From: Zavarzinia aquatilis
GTDB taxonomy: Bacteria > Pseudomonadota > Alphaproteobacteria > Zavarziniales > Zavarziniaceae
Reading direction: 5' to 3'
NCBI RefSeq assembly: GCF_003173035.1
Contig: NZ_QGLE01000002.1
Location: 310,001-374,000 of the forward strand
DNA: 64,000 nt
In this document: positions 8,368 to 18,045 of the stretch, piece after piece
How the letters are laid out: the number at the start of each line of letters is the position of its first letter
Numbering within the stretch: position 1 is the stretch's first letter
The notes under the pieces: model-generated
What the model saw: only the letters and a program-made list of their open reading frames with translations
Database searches by the model: none
Told to the model about the DNA's origin: nothing
Position numbers and translations under genes: made by a program

Positions 8368-10881
8368 TCAGAAACGCTCGATCAGGCGGCGGATGTAATC
8401 CAGCTCTTCCTCGCTGCGGCTGCGGTCGCCGGCCCGGCGCTGCAATTCCTCGAGGATTTCGCGCACGCGTTTGGCCTCGGCTTCGGTCGGCACGCGGACA
8501 TCGTCGCCATTGCCGAAATTCTGCCCCGGGCGCGGCCGGCCCAGGGGATCGCGCTCGCCGCCCGGCTGATCGCCCGCCCCCCCCTGCCCGCGCGAGACGC
8601 CGAGTTGCCGGGCCATCTGCTCGCCCATGGCCTGTAGCCCTTCGCGCAGGGCATCGAGCGCCTGGCCCTGGGCCTGTGCCGCCGCGGCAGGATCATTGCC
8701 GGCGAGCGCGGAGCGGGCGGCATCCATCGCCCGGTCCGCCCGGGTCAGGGCATCGGGCAGCGGCAGGCCGGATTCGCCAAGACGGCCAAGAATATCGCCG
8801 AGCTGGCGGCGCAGGGCTTCCTGCGACCGGGCGAGATCGGACAGCGAACCGCCCTGCCCCAGCCCCTGACCCTGACCCTGACCCTGACCTTGGCCGCGCG
8901 GGTCGGCTTGTCCGGCGCCCGGCCGGGGCCTGCCCTGATCGCCGGGACGGGGCTGGCCCTGATCGCCCGGCATGGTGCCACTCTCGCGCCGTTGCTGTTC
9001 GGCGAAGGAGCGATCGCGCAGCTGGCTCTGCTCGCGCAACAGGCTGCCCATCTTTTCCATGCTCTCGCCCAGCGCCCGGCCAGCCTCGGCATCGCCGGGC
9101 TGGGCCGGCATGGCCTGCAGGTTTTCCAGCATCTCGCGCAGTTGCGACAGCATCTGGCGCGCCGCCTCGCGCGAGCCGGTCTCGGCCGCGCGCTGGGCCT
9201 CGTCCAGCATCCGCTGGATATCCTCGCCGGTGATGGCGCGCCCGTCCGGCGAGTCGCGCAATTCCCCGGCGTCGACGCCGCCGCGCAGGGCTTCCTCGGT
9301 CAGGGCGCGCAGATATTCATCCATGGCCGCGCGCATTTCCGCCATCAGACGGGCAATCTCCGCGTCCGAGGCGCCGTTTTCCAGCGCCTGTTCGAGGGCA
9401 TCCTGCGCCGCCCGCAGCTGGGCCTGCGCCCCGCCGACCCGCCCCGAATCGAGGTCGAGGGCGATGGCCCACAGAAGATCGACGACCTCGCCGTCCTGCG
9501 CGCCGTCGCGGTGGCGCAGCAGCTTCAGCACCGCCATGCCAAGGCCGAGATAGACCGCCTTGCGCTCGTCATAGGCTTCGACATTGTCGGCGATGCCGGC
9601 CAGCACCTCGGCCACCTTGCGCCGCTCGGCCGGTCTGGCGACCAGCTCCTTGCGCGCGGCGACGATGGCGCGCGCCACCGGGTGGCGGAACGCCCGCTCG
9701 GGCAGGGCGAGGGTGACCGGATCGGACTGGCCGGTCTGGCCGAGGGCATCGCTCGCGACCAGCGTCGCGGTGACGTCGAGCCCGGCCCAGGGGCTGGCGG
9801 TCAGATCGCGGAAGGCGATGCCCTTGGCTTCCGGCCGGCCGGTCGCGCCGCCCAGCGGAATGACCAGCGGCTCGCCCACACCGCCGAGGCGAAGCTCGAG
9901 ACTGACCGACTGCACGCCGTAATCGTCGCTGGCGGCGAAAGCGATGCGCAGGGATTTCTGCTCGGTCGCGGCCGGCGGCTGGGCGAAGACGACGACGGGG
10001 GGCGCATCCGCCACCACCTCCATCGGCCAGGCCGCCATTTCACCGCCACCGCCAAGCAGCACCAGCCGGTCGGCCGGCTGCACCGGCACTTCACCCGCGA
10101 AGGTCCCGTCCTCGACCGTGTCGAGCGGCACTTTCGTCTCACCGAAAGCCACCGCGCCGCTGCCGACACCATAGAGCCGCGCCATCACCGTGGCGCCCGC
10201 GGTCACGCGCAACCGCTCCCCCGGGGCAAGGCCCTGACCGCCGAGATAGATGGGCGCGAGGCGGGTATAGGCGGGCGGCGTGATCCAGGCGGTAAAGCCC
10301 GGCTCCACCCCCGGCGTGCCGGCGTCCTTGCCGAAGCGGGGCACCAGCGCCTCGCCGAGGCGTTGCGGCGCCGTCGCCCCCGACGCCGCCATGACGACGA
10401 CGAGGCCGAGCAGCACGGCAGCGCGCAGGCCGAAGGGATCGTGCCGGGCGATGACCGGATGGGGTGCGTGCAGGCGCAAGTCCTTGGCCCGCTCCGCCGC
10501 CCGGTCGCGGTGGGCCTGCCACAGGGCCGCCGTCACCGGATCGGCCGCGCTGCCCGCCAGCCGATCGTCGAGGGCTTCGAGGGCGCGGTGCGGAATACGG
10601 TTGTCACGCTCCAGCCGGCGCCGGGCCGACGCCTCGTCCGGCAGGGTCAGCGCCGCGGGCAGGCGGCGCAGGGAAAACAGCAGCGCGAAGCCGAAAAGGC
10701 CGAGCAGGATGGCATGGACCGTGCCCGGCAGGGCCGCGAACACCCCCGACAGGGCGAGGATCAGGAACAGGCCGGCCACCCCGGCCCCCGGCAGCAGCGC
10801 CGGCACCAGACGCTCGCTGAACAGGGCGAGCCGGGTGACCCGCAGCCGGCGCCGCAGCGCCCGATCCGGGCCGCCCGCCAT
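8368..10881 (-). CDS. TIGR02302 family membrane protein (DUF4175)
   Basis: An 837-residue protein with two N-terminal membrane segments (about 25-70), a third near 150-170, a long extracytoplasmic part and a helical, glutamine- and arginine-rich C-terminal half (about 480-837) predicted to be coiled coil. A low-complexity GQ tract around residue 670 comes from four exact CCCTGA units (8864-8887). The TIGR02302 family is confined to alphaproteobacteria and commonly sits beside lysA, as here with a 1-base gap. Its function is unknown; topology suggests an envelope scaffold. Confidence 0.85.
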   Translation of the reverse strand: MAGGPDRALRRRLRVTRLALFSERLVPALLPGAGVAGLFLILALSGVFAALPGTVHAILLGLFGFALLFSLRRLPAALTLPDEASARRRLERDNRIPHRALEALDDRLAGSAADPVTAALWQAHRDRAAERAKDLRLHAPHPVIARHDPFGLRAAVLLGLVVVMAASGATAPQRLGEALVPRFGKDAGTPGVEPGFTAWITPPAYTRLAPIYLGGQGLAPGERLRVTAGATVMARLYGVGSGAVAFGETKVPLDTVEDGTFAGEVPVQPADRLVLLGGGGEMAAWPMEVVADAPPVVVFAQPPAATEQKSLRIAFAASDDYGVQSVSLELRLGGVGEPLVIPLGGATGRPEAKGIAFRDLTASPWAGLDVTATLVASDALGQTGQSDPVTLALPERAFRHPVARAIVAARKELVARPAERRKVAEVLAGIADNVEAYDERKAVYLGLGMAVLKLLRHRDGAQDGEVVDLLWAIALDLDSGRVGGAQAQLRAAQDALEQALENGASDAEIARLMAEMRAAMDEYLRALTEEALRGGVDAGELRDSPDGRAITGEDIQRMLDEAQRAAETGSREAARQMLSQLREMLENLQAMPAQPGDAEAGRALGESMEKMGSLLREQSQLRDRSFAEQQRRESGTMPGDQGQPRPGDQGRPRPGAGQADPRGQGQGQGQGQGLGQGGSLSDLARSQEALRRQLGDILGRLGESGLPLPDALTRADRAMDAARSALAGNDPAAAAQAQGQALDALREGLQAMGEQMARQLGVSRGQGGAGDQPGGERDPLGRPRPGQNFGNGDDVRVPTEAEAKRVREILEELQRRAGDRSRSEEELDYIRRLIERF
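8864..8887 (-). repeat. tandem hexanucleotide repeat (CCCTGA x4) in the TIGR02302 gene
   Basis: Four perfect tandem copies of CCCTGA, read on the coding strand as TCAGGG, encode alternating Gly-Gln. Because the unit is six bases, gain or loss of copies would change protein length without shifting the frame. Confidence 0.75.
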
Positions 10882-10882
10882 C

Positions 10883-12163
10883 TCAGGCGTGCTCCGGCTC
10901 CAGCCAGGGCGGCAGGCTGTCGAGGCCGATGATGGTCTCGGCCGGCACCCGCTCGCGCACCACGGCGAAACTGTCGCCCTTGACCAGAACCTCCGGGATC
11001 AGGGCCCGCGTGTTGTAGGTGGAGGCCATGACCGCGCCATAAGCACCGGCCGAGAGCACGGCGATGGCGTCACCCGATTTCAGCGGCGTCATCGCCCGGT
11101 CGAGGGCGATGAAATCGCCCGTCTCGCACACCGGGCCGACGATGTCGACCGGCGCCACGGGCGCATCCGGGTTGGGCGCGACCACGGGCAGGATGCCGTG
11201 ATAGGCCTCGTAGAGCGTCGGGCGGATCAGGTCGTTCATGGCGGCGTCCACGATCACGAAAGTCTTCGCCGTCGCCTTCTTCACATAAAGGACGCTGGTG
11301 ACCAGCACCCCGGCATTGCCTACGATCAGGCGGCCCGGCTCGAGGATGATGCCACAGCCGAGATGCCCCGTCGTCCGTTTCACGATGTCGGCATAGGTCT
11401 CGGGCGCGGGCGGGACCAGGCGGTTTTCCTCATAGGGAATGCCGAGGCCGCCACCAAGGTCGAGCCGGTCGATGCGGTGACCGTCGGCGCGGAGGGCGAC
11501 GACGAGTTCGGCGACCTTGCGGAAAGCGGCCTCGAAAGGCTCGAGCGCGGTCAGCTGGCTGCCGATGTGGACATCGACGCCGACGACGCGCACCCCCGGC
11601 AGGGCGGCGGCGCGGGCATAGACCGGGCGCACCCTCTCCCAGGCGATGCCGAATTTATTCTCGGCCTTGCCGGTCGAAATCTTGGCATGGGTCTTGGCGT
11701 CGACATCGGGGTTCACCCGGATCGTGATCGGCGCGACCATGCCCTTGCCCGCGGCGACCTGCGACAGGCGCTCCAGCTCGGGTTCCGACTCGACGTTGAA
11801 CTGGTGGATGCCGGCATCGAGCGCAAGGGCCATTTCCGCCGCCGTCTTGCCGACGCCCGAAAAGACGATGCGCGAGGGCGGAATGCCGGCGGCCAGCGCC
11901 CGCTTCAGCTCACCGCCCGAGACGACGTCGGCCCCGGCGCCGAGACGGGCCAGGGTCGAGATCACGGCCTGATTGGAATTGGCCTTCAGGGCAAAGCAGA
12001 CCAGAGCGTTCTGGCCGCCGAAGGCATCGGCGAAAACGCGGAAGTGCCGCTCCAGCGTCGCCGTCGAATAGCAGTAGAACGGCGTCCCCACCGCCTCGGC
12101 GATGGTTTCCAGCGGCACGTCCTCGGCATGGAGCCGGCCATCGCGATACTCGAAATGATTCAT
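10883..12163 (-). CDS. lysA: diaminopimelate decarboxylase
   Basis: A 426-residue fold III PLP enzyme for the last step of lysine synthesis (meso-diaminopimelate to L-lysine). The PLP lysine is K60 in CFALKANSN. The glycine-rich phosphate loop LGGGLGIPY lies near residue 240. The active-site Cys/Glu motif GPVCETGD and a C-terminal Tyr (GAYGAVMAS) are also present. Length is normal. It lies between lptM and the TIGR02302 gene in one transcription unit that begins at argH. Confidence 0.96.
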   Translation of the reverse strand: MNHFEYRDGRLHAEDVPLETIAEAVGTPFYCYSTATLERHFRVFADAFGGQNALVCFALKANSNQAVISTLARLGAGADVVSGGELKRALAAGIPPSRIVFSGVGKTAAEMALALDAGIHQFNVESEPELERLSQVAAGKGMVAPITIRVNPDVDAKTHAKISTGKAENKFGIAWERVRPVYARAAALPGVRVVGVDVHIGSQLTALEPFEAAFRKVAELVVALRADGHRIDRLDLGGGLGIPYEENRLVPPAPETYADIVKRTTGHLGCGIILEPGRLIVGNAGVLVTSVLYVKKATAKTFVIVDAAMNDLIRPTLYEAYHGILPVVAPNPDAPVAPVDIVGPVCETGDFIALDRAMTPLKSGDAIAVLSAGAYGAVMASTYNTRALIPEVLVKGDSFAVVRERVPAETIIGLDSLPPWLEPEHA

Positions 12164-12178
12164 GGGCGATGCGGTCTC

Positions 12179-12370
12179 TCAGTTGCTGGTCCGGCTGCCG
12201 GGCAGCGGATAATCGGTCTGGGGCGACGACGACGTGGGGTGGATGGTTTCAGGAATGCCGGCGGCAGGCCCCGTGGTGCCGGGCCGGATCGGCGCCCCCC
12301 GCTTGCCGCAGGCGGCAAGGCCGGTCAGGGTCACGATCATCAGGCAGAGCGCGAGTTTTCTCATCGCCAT
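12179..12370 (-). CDS. lptM: LptM-like small lipoprotein
   Basis: A 63-residue lipoprotein: positively charged start, hydrophobic helix, and lipobox LAAC with lipidated C21, followed by GKRGAP. The pattern LxACGxKGxLxxP and the position directly before lysA match YifL/LptM, which helps mature the outer-membrane LPS translocon LptD in E. coli. The tail is Pro/Ser/Thr-rich. A purine-rich GAGTAGGAT precedes the ATG. Confidence 0.78.
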   Translation of the reverse strand: MAMRKLALCLMIVTLTGLAACGKRGAPIRPGTTGPAAGIPETIHPTSSSPQTDYPLPGSRTSN

Positions 12371-12377
12371 ATCCTAC

Positions 12378-13790
12378 TCAAAGACCGAGGCGGCCGCGCG
12401 CGGCGGCGATCTGGGTGCGCACGCCCGACGGCGCCGTGCCGCCGAAGCTGACCCGGCTGGCGACCGAATTGTCGACCGAGAGCACACCGAAGACGGCATC
12501 GGTGATGCGCGGCTCGACCGCCTGCATCTCGGCAAGGCTGAGGGCGTCGAGGTCGATGCCCTTGCCCTCCGCCAGTTTCACGATGCGGCCGGTGACGTGA
12601 TGGGCTTCGCGGAACGGCATGTTCAGCGCCCGCACCAGCCAGTCGGCGAGATCGGTCGCGGTCGAGAAGCCGGTGCCGGCCGCGGCCTTCAGCACCGCCT
12701 CGTTCGGCTTCAGGTCGGCGATCATGCCGGCCATGGCGGCGACCACGAGTTCGATCGCCTCGGCGGCATCGAAGGTCGGCTCCTTGTCTTCCTGCATGTC
12801 CTTGGCATAGGCGAGCGGCAGGCCCTTCATCACGATGAGCAGCGTGTTCAGGGCGCCGATGACCCGGCCGACCTTGGCCCGCGCCAGTTCCGCCGCATCC
12901 GGATTGCGCTTCTGCGGCATGATCGAGGAACCGGTGGTGAAGGCGTCGGTCAGGCTGACGAACCGGAACTGGGCCGAGGTCCAGATGACGATTTCCTCGG
13001 CGAGGCGCGACAGGTGGACGCCCAGGATCGAGGCCGCCGCGAGATATTCGAGGGCGAAATCGCGCGACGAAACCGAATCGAGCGAATTGGCGGTCGGCCC
13101 GTCGAAGCCGAGCGACGCCGCCGTCATGTGCCGGTCGATCGGGAACGACGTGCCGGCCAGCGCGGCGGCGCCCAGCGGGCATTCGTTCATGCGCGCGCGG
13201 GCATCGCGCAGGCGGCCGATATCGCGCTCCAGCATGGCGACATAGGCCATCAGGTGATGACCGAAGGTGATCGGCTGGGCGACCTGCAGATGGGTAAAGC
13301 CGGGCATCACCACCTCGGTGTGGGCGTCGGCCTGGGCCAGCAGGGCGGCGACGAGGCCCGTGGTCTGGCCGATCAGCCCGTCGAGCGCGTCGCGCACCCA
13401 CAGGCGGAAATCGGTCGCGACCTGGTCGTTGCGCGAGCGGGCGGTGTGCAGGCGCCCGGCGGCCGGGCCGATCAGTTCGGCGAGGCGGGCCTCGATATTC
13501 AGGTGGATGTCTTCCCGATCCTTGCGAAAGACGAAGCGGCCTTCCTCGATCTCGGCCTTGACGGCGTCGAGACCGGCCTGAATCTGATCGCCGTCGGCCC
13601 TTGTCAGAATACCGGTCGCGACCAACATGCCCGCATGAGCCTTTGACCCGGCGATGTCCTGGGCATAGAGCTTGCGGTCGAAATCAATGGAGGCGTTGAT
13701 CTTCTCCATGATCTCGGCGGGGCCACGGTCGAAGCGGCCACCCCACATCGCGTTCGAGGAAGTCAGTTTGTCGTTCTGGTCGTTGGGCAT
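12378..13790 (-). CDS. argH: argininosuccinate lyase
   Basis: A 470-residue fumarase/aspartase superfamily enzyme that splits argininosuccinate to arginine and fumarate. The superfamily signature [12 protein letters not shown] (about 290-301) carries the catalytic serine loop. The N-terminal WGGRF motif and the TAAS...RDHA-like helical core ([17 protein letters not shown]) are present. Length is normal. It is first in the argH-lptM-lysA-TIGR02302 unit and divergent from the TlpA-like gene. Confidence 0.96.
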   Translation of the reverse strand: MPNDQNDKLTSSNAMWGGRFDRGPAEIMEKINASIDFDRKLYAQDIAGSKAHAGMLVATGILTRADGDQIQAGLDAVKAEIEEGRFVFRKDREDIHLNIEARLAELIGPAAGRLHTARSRNDQVATDFRLWVRDALDGLIGQTTGLVAALLAQADAHTEVVMPGFTHLQVAQPITFGHHLMAYVAMLERDIGRLRDARARMNECPLGAAALAGTSFPIDRHMTAASLGFDGPTANSLDSVSSRDFALEYLAAASILGVHLSRLAEEIVIWTSAQFRFVSLTDAFTTGSSIMPQKRNPDAAELARAKVGRVIGALNTLLIVMKGLPLAYAKDMQEDKEPTFDAAEAIELVVAAMAGMIADLKPNEAVLKAAAGTGFSTATDLADWLVRALNMPFREAHHVTGRIVKLAEGKGIDLDALSLAEMQAVEPRITDAVFGVLSVDNSVASRVSFGGTAPSGVRTQIAAARGRLGL

Positions 13791-13844
13791 CGAAAGCTAC
13801 TTGGCTGTTGTCACGACCGCAGCACCATCGGGGAGTATTGAAGC

Positions 13845-14408
13845 ATGAAGCTGGTGCCGGTTGTCGTCGTTGTGGCCGCCCTCGCGGGGCTCGCCGGGGC
13901 GGTCGCCGTTCGGGCACCCTGGGGCGAAGATGCCCCGGCGTCCCGGCCGGCTGGGATCGCCAACTTTAGCCCGAGCGACGAGCCGAAGCCAGCACCCGCT
14001 GCGACCTTCAAGAACGCCGAGGGCGCCGACGTCTCGCTGGCGGCCTACAAGGGCAAGGTTGTCGTGGTGAATTTCTGGGCCACCTGGTGCGGCCCTTGCG
14101 TCGAGGAATTGCCCTCGCTCGCCAAAGCCGCGGAAATCCTGCGTCCCGAGGGGATCGAAGTGCTCGCCCTGTCGGTCGACCGACTGGAGAACGATAAGAT
14201 ATCCGCCTTCCTCGCCGCGAATCAGGCCGCGAAGCTCGGCCTGTTCAGGGACGAGGGCATGAGCCTCGCCCGCGCGCTCGACGTGAAGGGCCTGCCGACG
14301 ACGGTCGTGATCGGGCCGGACGGCACCATCCGCGGCACGCTGGTCGGGCCGGCAGACTGGGCGTCGGAGGGGGCTCTGAACCTGATCCGGGGCTTCAAGG
14401 CGGGCTGA
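13845..14408 (+). CDS. TlpA-like thiol:disulfide oxidoreductase
   Basis: A 187-residue thioredoxin-fold protein with an N-terminal membrane anchor or uncleaved signal (about 4-22) and an active site WCGPC at 81-85 (C82, C85). The cis-proline is in KGLPTTVVIG. TlpA/ResA-type proteins reduce disulfides in the periplasm, for example in cytochrome c or CuA maturation; the partner here is unknown. A GGGGAG site is 9 bases before the ATG. Its 3' end overlaps the convergent ClC gene by 14 bases. Confidence 0.88.
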   Translation: MKLVPVVVVVAALAGLAGAVAVRAPWGEDAPASRPAGIANFSPSDEPKPAPAATFKNAEGADVSLAAYKGKVVVVNFWATWCGPCVEELPSLAKAAEILRPEGIEVLALSVDRLENDKISAFLAANQAAKLGLFRDEGMSLARALDVKGLPTTVVIGPDGTIRGTLVGPADWASEGALNLIRGFKAG

Positions 14409-15768
14409 GGCGCCCGCCCAACTCCGAGCCCGGCGCGCCCGAGCCGCCCGCCGCCCGCACCCGGGCGAGGAACATCTCGGAAAGGGCGTGGTAGATCGGC
14501 TGGTGGCAGATCATGCGCGAGGTGCCCGCGGCGATGATCGCGACCGCCATCAGCGGAATGACCATGGCGTGATTGTCCGTCATCTCGAAGACGATGACGA
14601 AGCCGGTGATCGGCGCCTGCATCACCCCGGCGAACAGCGCGACCATGCCAAGGGCCGCCAGCGCCCCGGGCGCGACGCCCGGCACGATGTCGCCGACAGC
14701 GGCGCCGAGCCCGGCGCCCACCGCCAGCGTCGGCGCGAAGATGCCACCGGCGATGCCGCTCGCCTGGGTCAACAGATTGGCGAGCAGCTTGGCCGCGACG
14801 AAAGACCAGGGCTCGGCCAGGTCGCCGGCCAGCGCCGCCTTGGCCTCGGCATAGCCCGTGCCGTTGATCGGCAGGCCGCTGCCCCAGGCGAGCAGCGCGA
14901 CGAGAAACCCGCACAGCATGGCGAAGACGATCCGGTGGCGACCGATCCGCCCCCGCAACACCCGGGGGATGAGGCGGGCCTGACCGATCATGGCCCGGGC
15001 GAAACAGGCGCCGATCACCCCGCCACCGACGCCGAGCAGCGGCACGACCAGCCAGTCGGTCCAATGGCCGAGCTGGGCCATGGTCTGGCCGAAATAGGAG
15101 CCGCTGCCGTGGACGAGCGCGGCCGCGCCCGCCGCGAGGAGAACGGCGGAGAGAATAAGCGTGCTCACCCGCTTCTCGAACGCCCGGCTCATTTCCTCGA
15201 TCGCGAAGATGATGCCGGCGAGCGGGGTATTGAAGGCGGCGGCGACGCCGGCCGCGCTGCCCGCCAGAATGACGCCGCGCATCCGGCCGAGGCCGGCGAA
15301 GCGGCTGCAGGCCAGCATGATCGAGGCGCCGACCTGGACCGACGGCCCCTCGCGCCCGACCGAGGCGCCGAAGCCGAGGGCGAGGGTCGTCAGCATGACC
15401 TTGCCAAAGCCGATACGAAGGGACAGGAGGCGATTGCGCTGTCCGGGCGAGTCCAGCTTGCGGGCAGCGATGGCCTGCGGAATGCCGCTGCCCTCGCCCC
15501 CGGGAAAGAAGCGCATGAGCAGATAGGTGCAGAGCCCGAAGCCGAGCGGCGTCACCACGAGACCGGCGAAGGGCCAGGCCGCCGTCACCATGCGGAACAG
15601 CTCGAAGGCATAATCGGCGGCATAGGCGAAGGCGACGCAGACGAGGCCGGTCAGGATCGCGCCCAGCCAGAACACCAGCCGCCGCCGCCACAGCAGCGAC
15701 GACAACCACAGTGAAAGGGAGGGCCGGAGCTGGCGACGCAGCCGATAGGCCATGGACCGGGGACGCAT
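14395..15768 (-). CDS. ClC family chloride/proton antiporter
   Basis: A 457-residue ClC protein. Selectivity motifs are GSGIP (93-97), GREGP (138-142) with gating glutamate E140, and GIFAPTL. The internal proton glutamate corresponding to E203 of CLC-ec1 is present as the second E of IEEM (E192). Having both glutamates points to a Cl-/H+ exchanger rather than a channel, with a possible role in acid tolerance. The protein is cut at the C-terminus relative to forms with CBS domains. Confidence 0.9.
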   Translation of the reverse strand: MRPRSMAYRLRRQLRPSLSLWLSSLLWRRRLVFWLGAILTGLVCVAFAYAADYAFELFRMVTAAWPFAGLVVTPLGFGLCTYLLMRFFPGGEGSGIPQAIAARKLDSPGQRNRLLSLRIGFGKVMLTTLALGFGASVGREGPSVQVGASIMLACSRFAGLGRMRGVILAGSAAGVAAAFNTPLAGIIFAIEEMSRAFEKRVSTLILSAVLLAAGAAALVHGSGSYFGQTMAQLGHWTDWLVVPLLGVGGGVIGACFARAMIGQARLIPRVLRGRIGRHRIVFAMLCGFLVALLAWGSGLPINGTGYAEAKAALAGDLAEPWSFVAAKLLANLLTQASGIAGGIFAPTLAVGAGLGAAVGDIVPGVAPGALAALGMVALFAGVMQAPITGFVIVFEMTDNHAMVIPLMAVAIIAAGTSRMICHQPIYHALSEMFLARVRAAGGSGAPGSELGGRLSPP

Positions 15769-15838
15769 GGCCTATCCTAGAGAGGCCCGCCCCCCGATTT
15801 CAATGCAGGCGGCGCCCCGGCGTGACGAAATCCGCCCC

Positions 15839-16444
15839 TCAGCCGAGGCCGGCGGCCATGGTCATGCGCACCAGCGCCGCGAGATTGTCGGCCTGCATCT
15901 TGGCCATCACCTTGGCCCGGTAGATTTCGACCGTGCGCGGACTGATGCCGAGGTCGCGGGCGATGATCTTGTTGGGCCGGCCGGCGACGACCCCGTCGAG
16001 CACTTCCCGCTCCCGCTCCGACAGGGTACCCAGCTTTTCGACAATCTCGCTGTTCGGTGCCTCATCGACATCGGTGCGCAGCTTGTCGCGGGCAAGGCCG
16101 AGGGCTTCGAGAATCCGCTCTTCTGGGAAGGGTTTCTCGATGAAATCGACGACACCGGCGCGCATCGCCTCGATCGCCAGGGGGATGTCGCCATGCCCGG
16201 TGATGACGATGACCGGCAGGGTCACCTTCAGGGCGTTCAGCCGGTGCACGAGTTCGATACCGGTCAACTCCGGCATCCGCACATCGGTGATGATGCACCC
16301 CTTCGGACCGACCGGCAGGCCATCCAGGAAGGCCTGGGCCGAGGGATAGGGTTGCACGGTGAAATCGGCGGATTCGAGCATGAAGGCGAGACTGTCCCGC
16401 GCACTGTCGTCATCGTCGATGAGATGGACCAGCATCTCAGTCAT
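15839..16444 (-). CDS. fixJ: FixJ-type response regulator
   Basis: A 201-residue two-domain regulator: receiver (about 4-120, phospho-acceptor D54 in TDVRMPE) and a LuxR-type HTH (about 138-198; LSEREREVL, then NKIIARDLGISPRTVE). It is the partner of FixL and normally activates fixK and microaerobic genes. The ATG at 16444 is chosen because it starts the receiver motif and overlaps the fixL stop by 8 bases. The longer frame upstream lies inside fixL. Confidence 0.9.
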   Translation of the reverse strand: MTEMLVHLIDDDDSARDSLAFMLESADFTVQPYPSAQAFLDGLPVGPKGCIITDVRMPELTGIELVHRLNALKVTLPVIVITGHGDIPLAIEAMRAGVVDFIEKPFPEERILEALGLARDKLRTDVDEAPNSEIVEKLGTLSEREREVLDGVVAGRPNKIIARDLGISPRTVEIYRAKVMAKMQADNLAALVRMTMAAGLG

Positions 16445-17894
16445 CGGTGGCGCCCTCCGTGGGTACTGGGGGTAGGGTAAATCGAAACACGGTACCGCCC
16501 CCCGCATTGGCTTCGGCCCAGATCCGCCCGCCATGCGCATCGACGATGGAGCGGGAAATGGACAGGCCAACCCCCATGCCCTGGGGTTTGGTGGTCATGA
16601 ACGGCTGAAACAGCTTTTCCCGAATCTCTTCGGCAAGGCCGCTGCCGGTATCGGCGACGCTGACGACGACGAACTCGTCGTCACGCCGCGCGGTCGCGAT
16701 GGAGAGCTTGCGCCGGGGCGTATCCTGCATCGCCTCCATGGCGTTGCGGATCAGGTTCAGCAGCACCTGCTGGATCTGCACCTTGTCGACGAAAATGGCG
16801 TTGGCCTCGACATCGAGATCGAAACCGACCTCGACATGGCGCTCCTTCGCGCCGACGAGGCCGAGGGCCGCCGCTTCCTCGACCACCTTGGACAGGTTTT
16901 CGATGCTGCGCTCGCCGTCGCCCCGGCTGACGAAACTGCGCATCCGGTGGATGATGTCGCCGGCACGCAGGGCCTGCTGCGCCGCCTTCTGCAGGGCGTC
17001 GCGGATCTTGGGCTCGTCCTCGGCCCGGCCGCGCTCGAGCAGGCGGCGCGAACCGGTCAGCAGATTGGCGACGGCCGACAGAGGCTGGTTCAACTCGTGT
17101 GCGAGCATGGACGCCATTTCGCCCACCGCCATCAGGCGCGAGACATGGACGAGTTCCGACTGCAGGTCCTGCAGCCGCGCCTCGACCTGCTGGCGTTCGG
17201 TCAGGTCGCGCACGAAGCCGGTGAAGAAGGGCACGGCGCCGCCCGTCTCGCCGACATGCAGTTCCATCGGGAAGGTGGTGCCGTTCTTGCGCAACCCGAC
17301 GATGATGCGGCCGATGCCGATGATCCGCCGCTCCTTGGTGCGGGCGTAGCGCTCGAGATAGGAATTATGGGCGTCGCGATAGGGCTGGGGCATCAGGGTG
17401 CTGACGTTCCGCCCGATGACTTCGGACGCGGACCAGCCGAACAAACGCTCCGCCGCCGTGCTGAAGGAGCGCATGATGCCGTTGCGGTCGATGACGATCA
17501 TGGCATCGGGCACGGTGTCGAGGATCGACTGCAGATGCTGCTGGGTGGTGGCGGCCGTCCGCCGTGCCTTCAGCGCGGAACCGCCCCAGAAGGCGATGCC
17601 GAAACCGACGGCGATATAGACGACGAGCGCGACCCCGCCCGACATGCCGCCAAGACCGGAGAGCACGGGAACGGCGATGGCGCCCAGCCCGACGACGATC
17701 ACCCCGGGCAGGAACCCGCCGAAAGCCGAAGCCAGCACGACGCAGGCGACGAACGGCAGATAGCCCGCCTGCCCCGCGAAGATCGAACCTTCGACGTTCA
17801 GGGCCACCGCGAGGGCCACAGCCAGAGCCGTCAAGCCATAGACCCGCAGCGACCGCCCGTTGTCTGCAGCAGACGGTTGCCGGAGACCGACCAT
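16437..17894 (-). CDS. fixL: FixL oxygen-sensing heme PAS histidine kinase
   Basis: A 485-residue membrane kinase: about four N-terminal membrane segments (16-105), a PAS domain (about 118-232), and HisKA and HATPase_c domains. The heme ligand aligns with BjFixL H200 as H176 in RDAHNSY. The distal arginine aligns with R220 as R196 in IGIGRI. The phospho-accepting histidine is H266 (AHELNQP). Oxygen bound to heme should inhibit autophosphorylation. Start ATG 17894 is preferred because the upstream frame has no family similarity and covers the divergent spacer. No nif or fixK genes are in the window. Confidence 0.92.
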   Translation of the reverse strand: MVGLRQPSAADNGRSLRVYGLTALAVALAVALNVEGSIFAGQAGYLPFVACVVLASAFGGFLPGVIVVGLGAIAVPVLSGLGGMSGGVALVVYIAVGFGIAFWGGSALKARRTAATTQQHLQSILDTVPDAMIVIDRNGIMRSFSTAAERLFGWSASEVIGRNVSTLMPQPYRDAHNSYLERYARTKERRIIGIGRIIVGLRKNGTTFPMELHVGETGGAVPFFTGFVRDLTERQQVEARLQDLQSELVHVSRLMAVGEMASMLAHELNQPLSAVANLLTGSRRLLERGRAEDEPKIRDALQKAAQQALRAGDIIHRMRSFVSRGDGERSIENLSKVVEEAAALGLVGAKERHVEVGFDLDVEANAIFVDKVQIQQVLLNLIRNAMEAMQDTPRRKLSIATARRDDEFVVVSVADTGSGLAEEIREKLFQPFMTTKPQGMGVGLSISRSIVDAHGGRIWAEANAGGGTVFRFTLPPVPTEGATDD

Positions 17895-17926
17895 CAATGC
17901 TCGCCCCTCGCCAGAATCACACGTCG

Positions 17927-17954
17927 AGGATAGTGCGGGCGGTTGGGAGAACAA
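17927..17954 (-). promoter_or_regulatory. candidate sigma-70 promoter of fixLJ
   Basis: On the minus strand a -35-like TTGTTC (17949-17954) and a -10-like TATCCT (17927-17932) are 16 bases apart, about 33 bases before the fixL ATG. The match to consensus is modest and no start site has been mapped. Confidence 0.3.
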
Positions 17955-18045
17955 GAAAAACTCTAAACGGGCTGGGACGGCCGGCCTTGAACCCGCCCTG
18001 GATTGCCCCGAGAATGACGATGACGAGTGGCGGAGGTCTGGCGAG

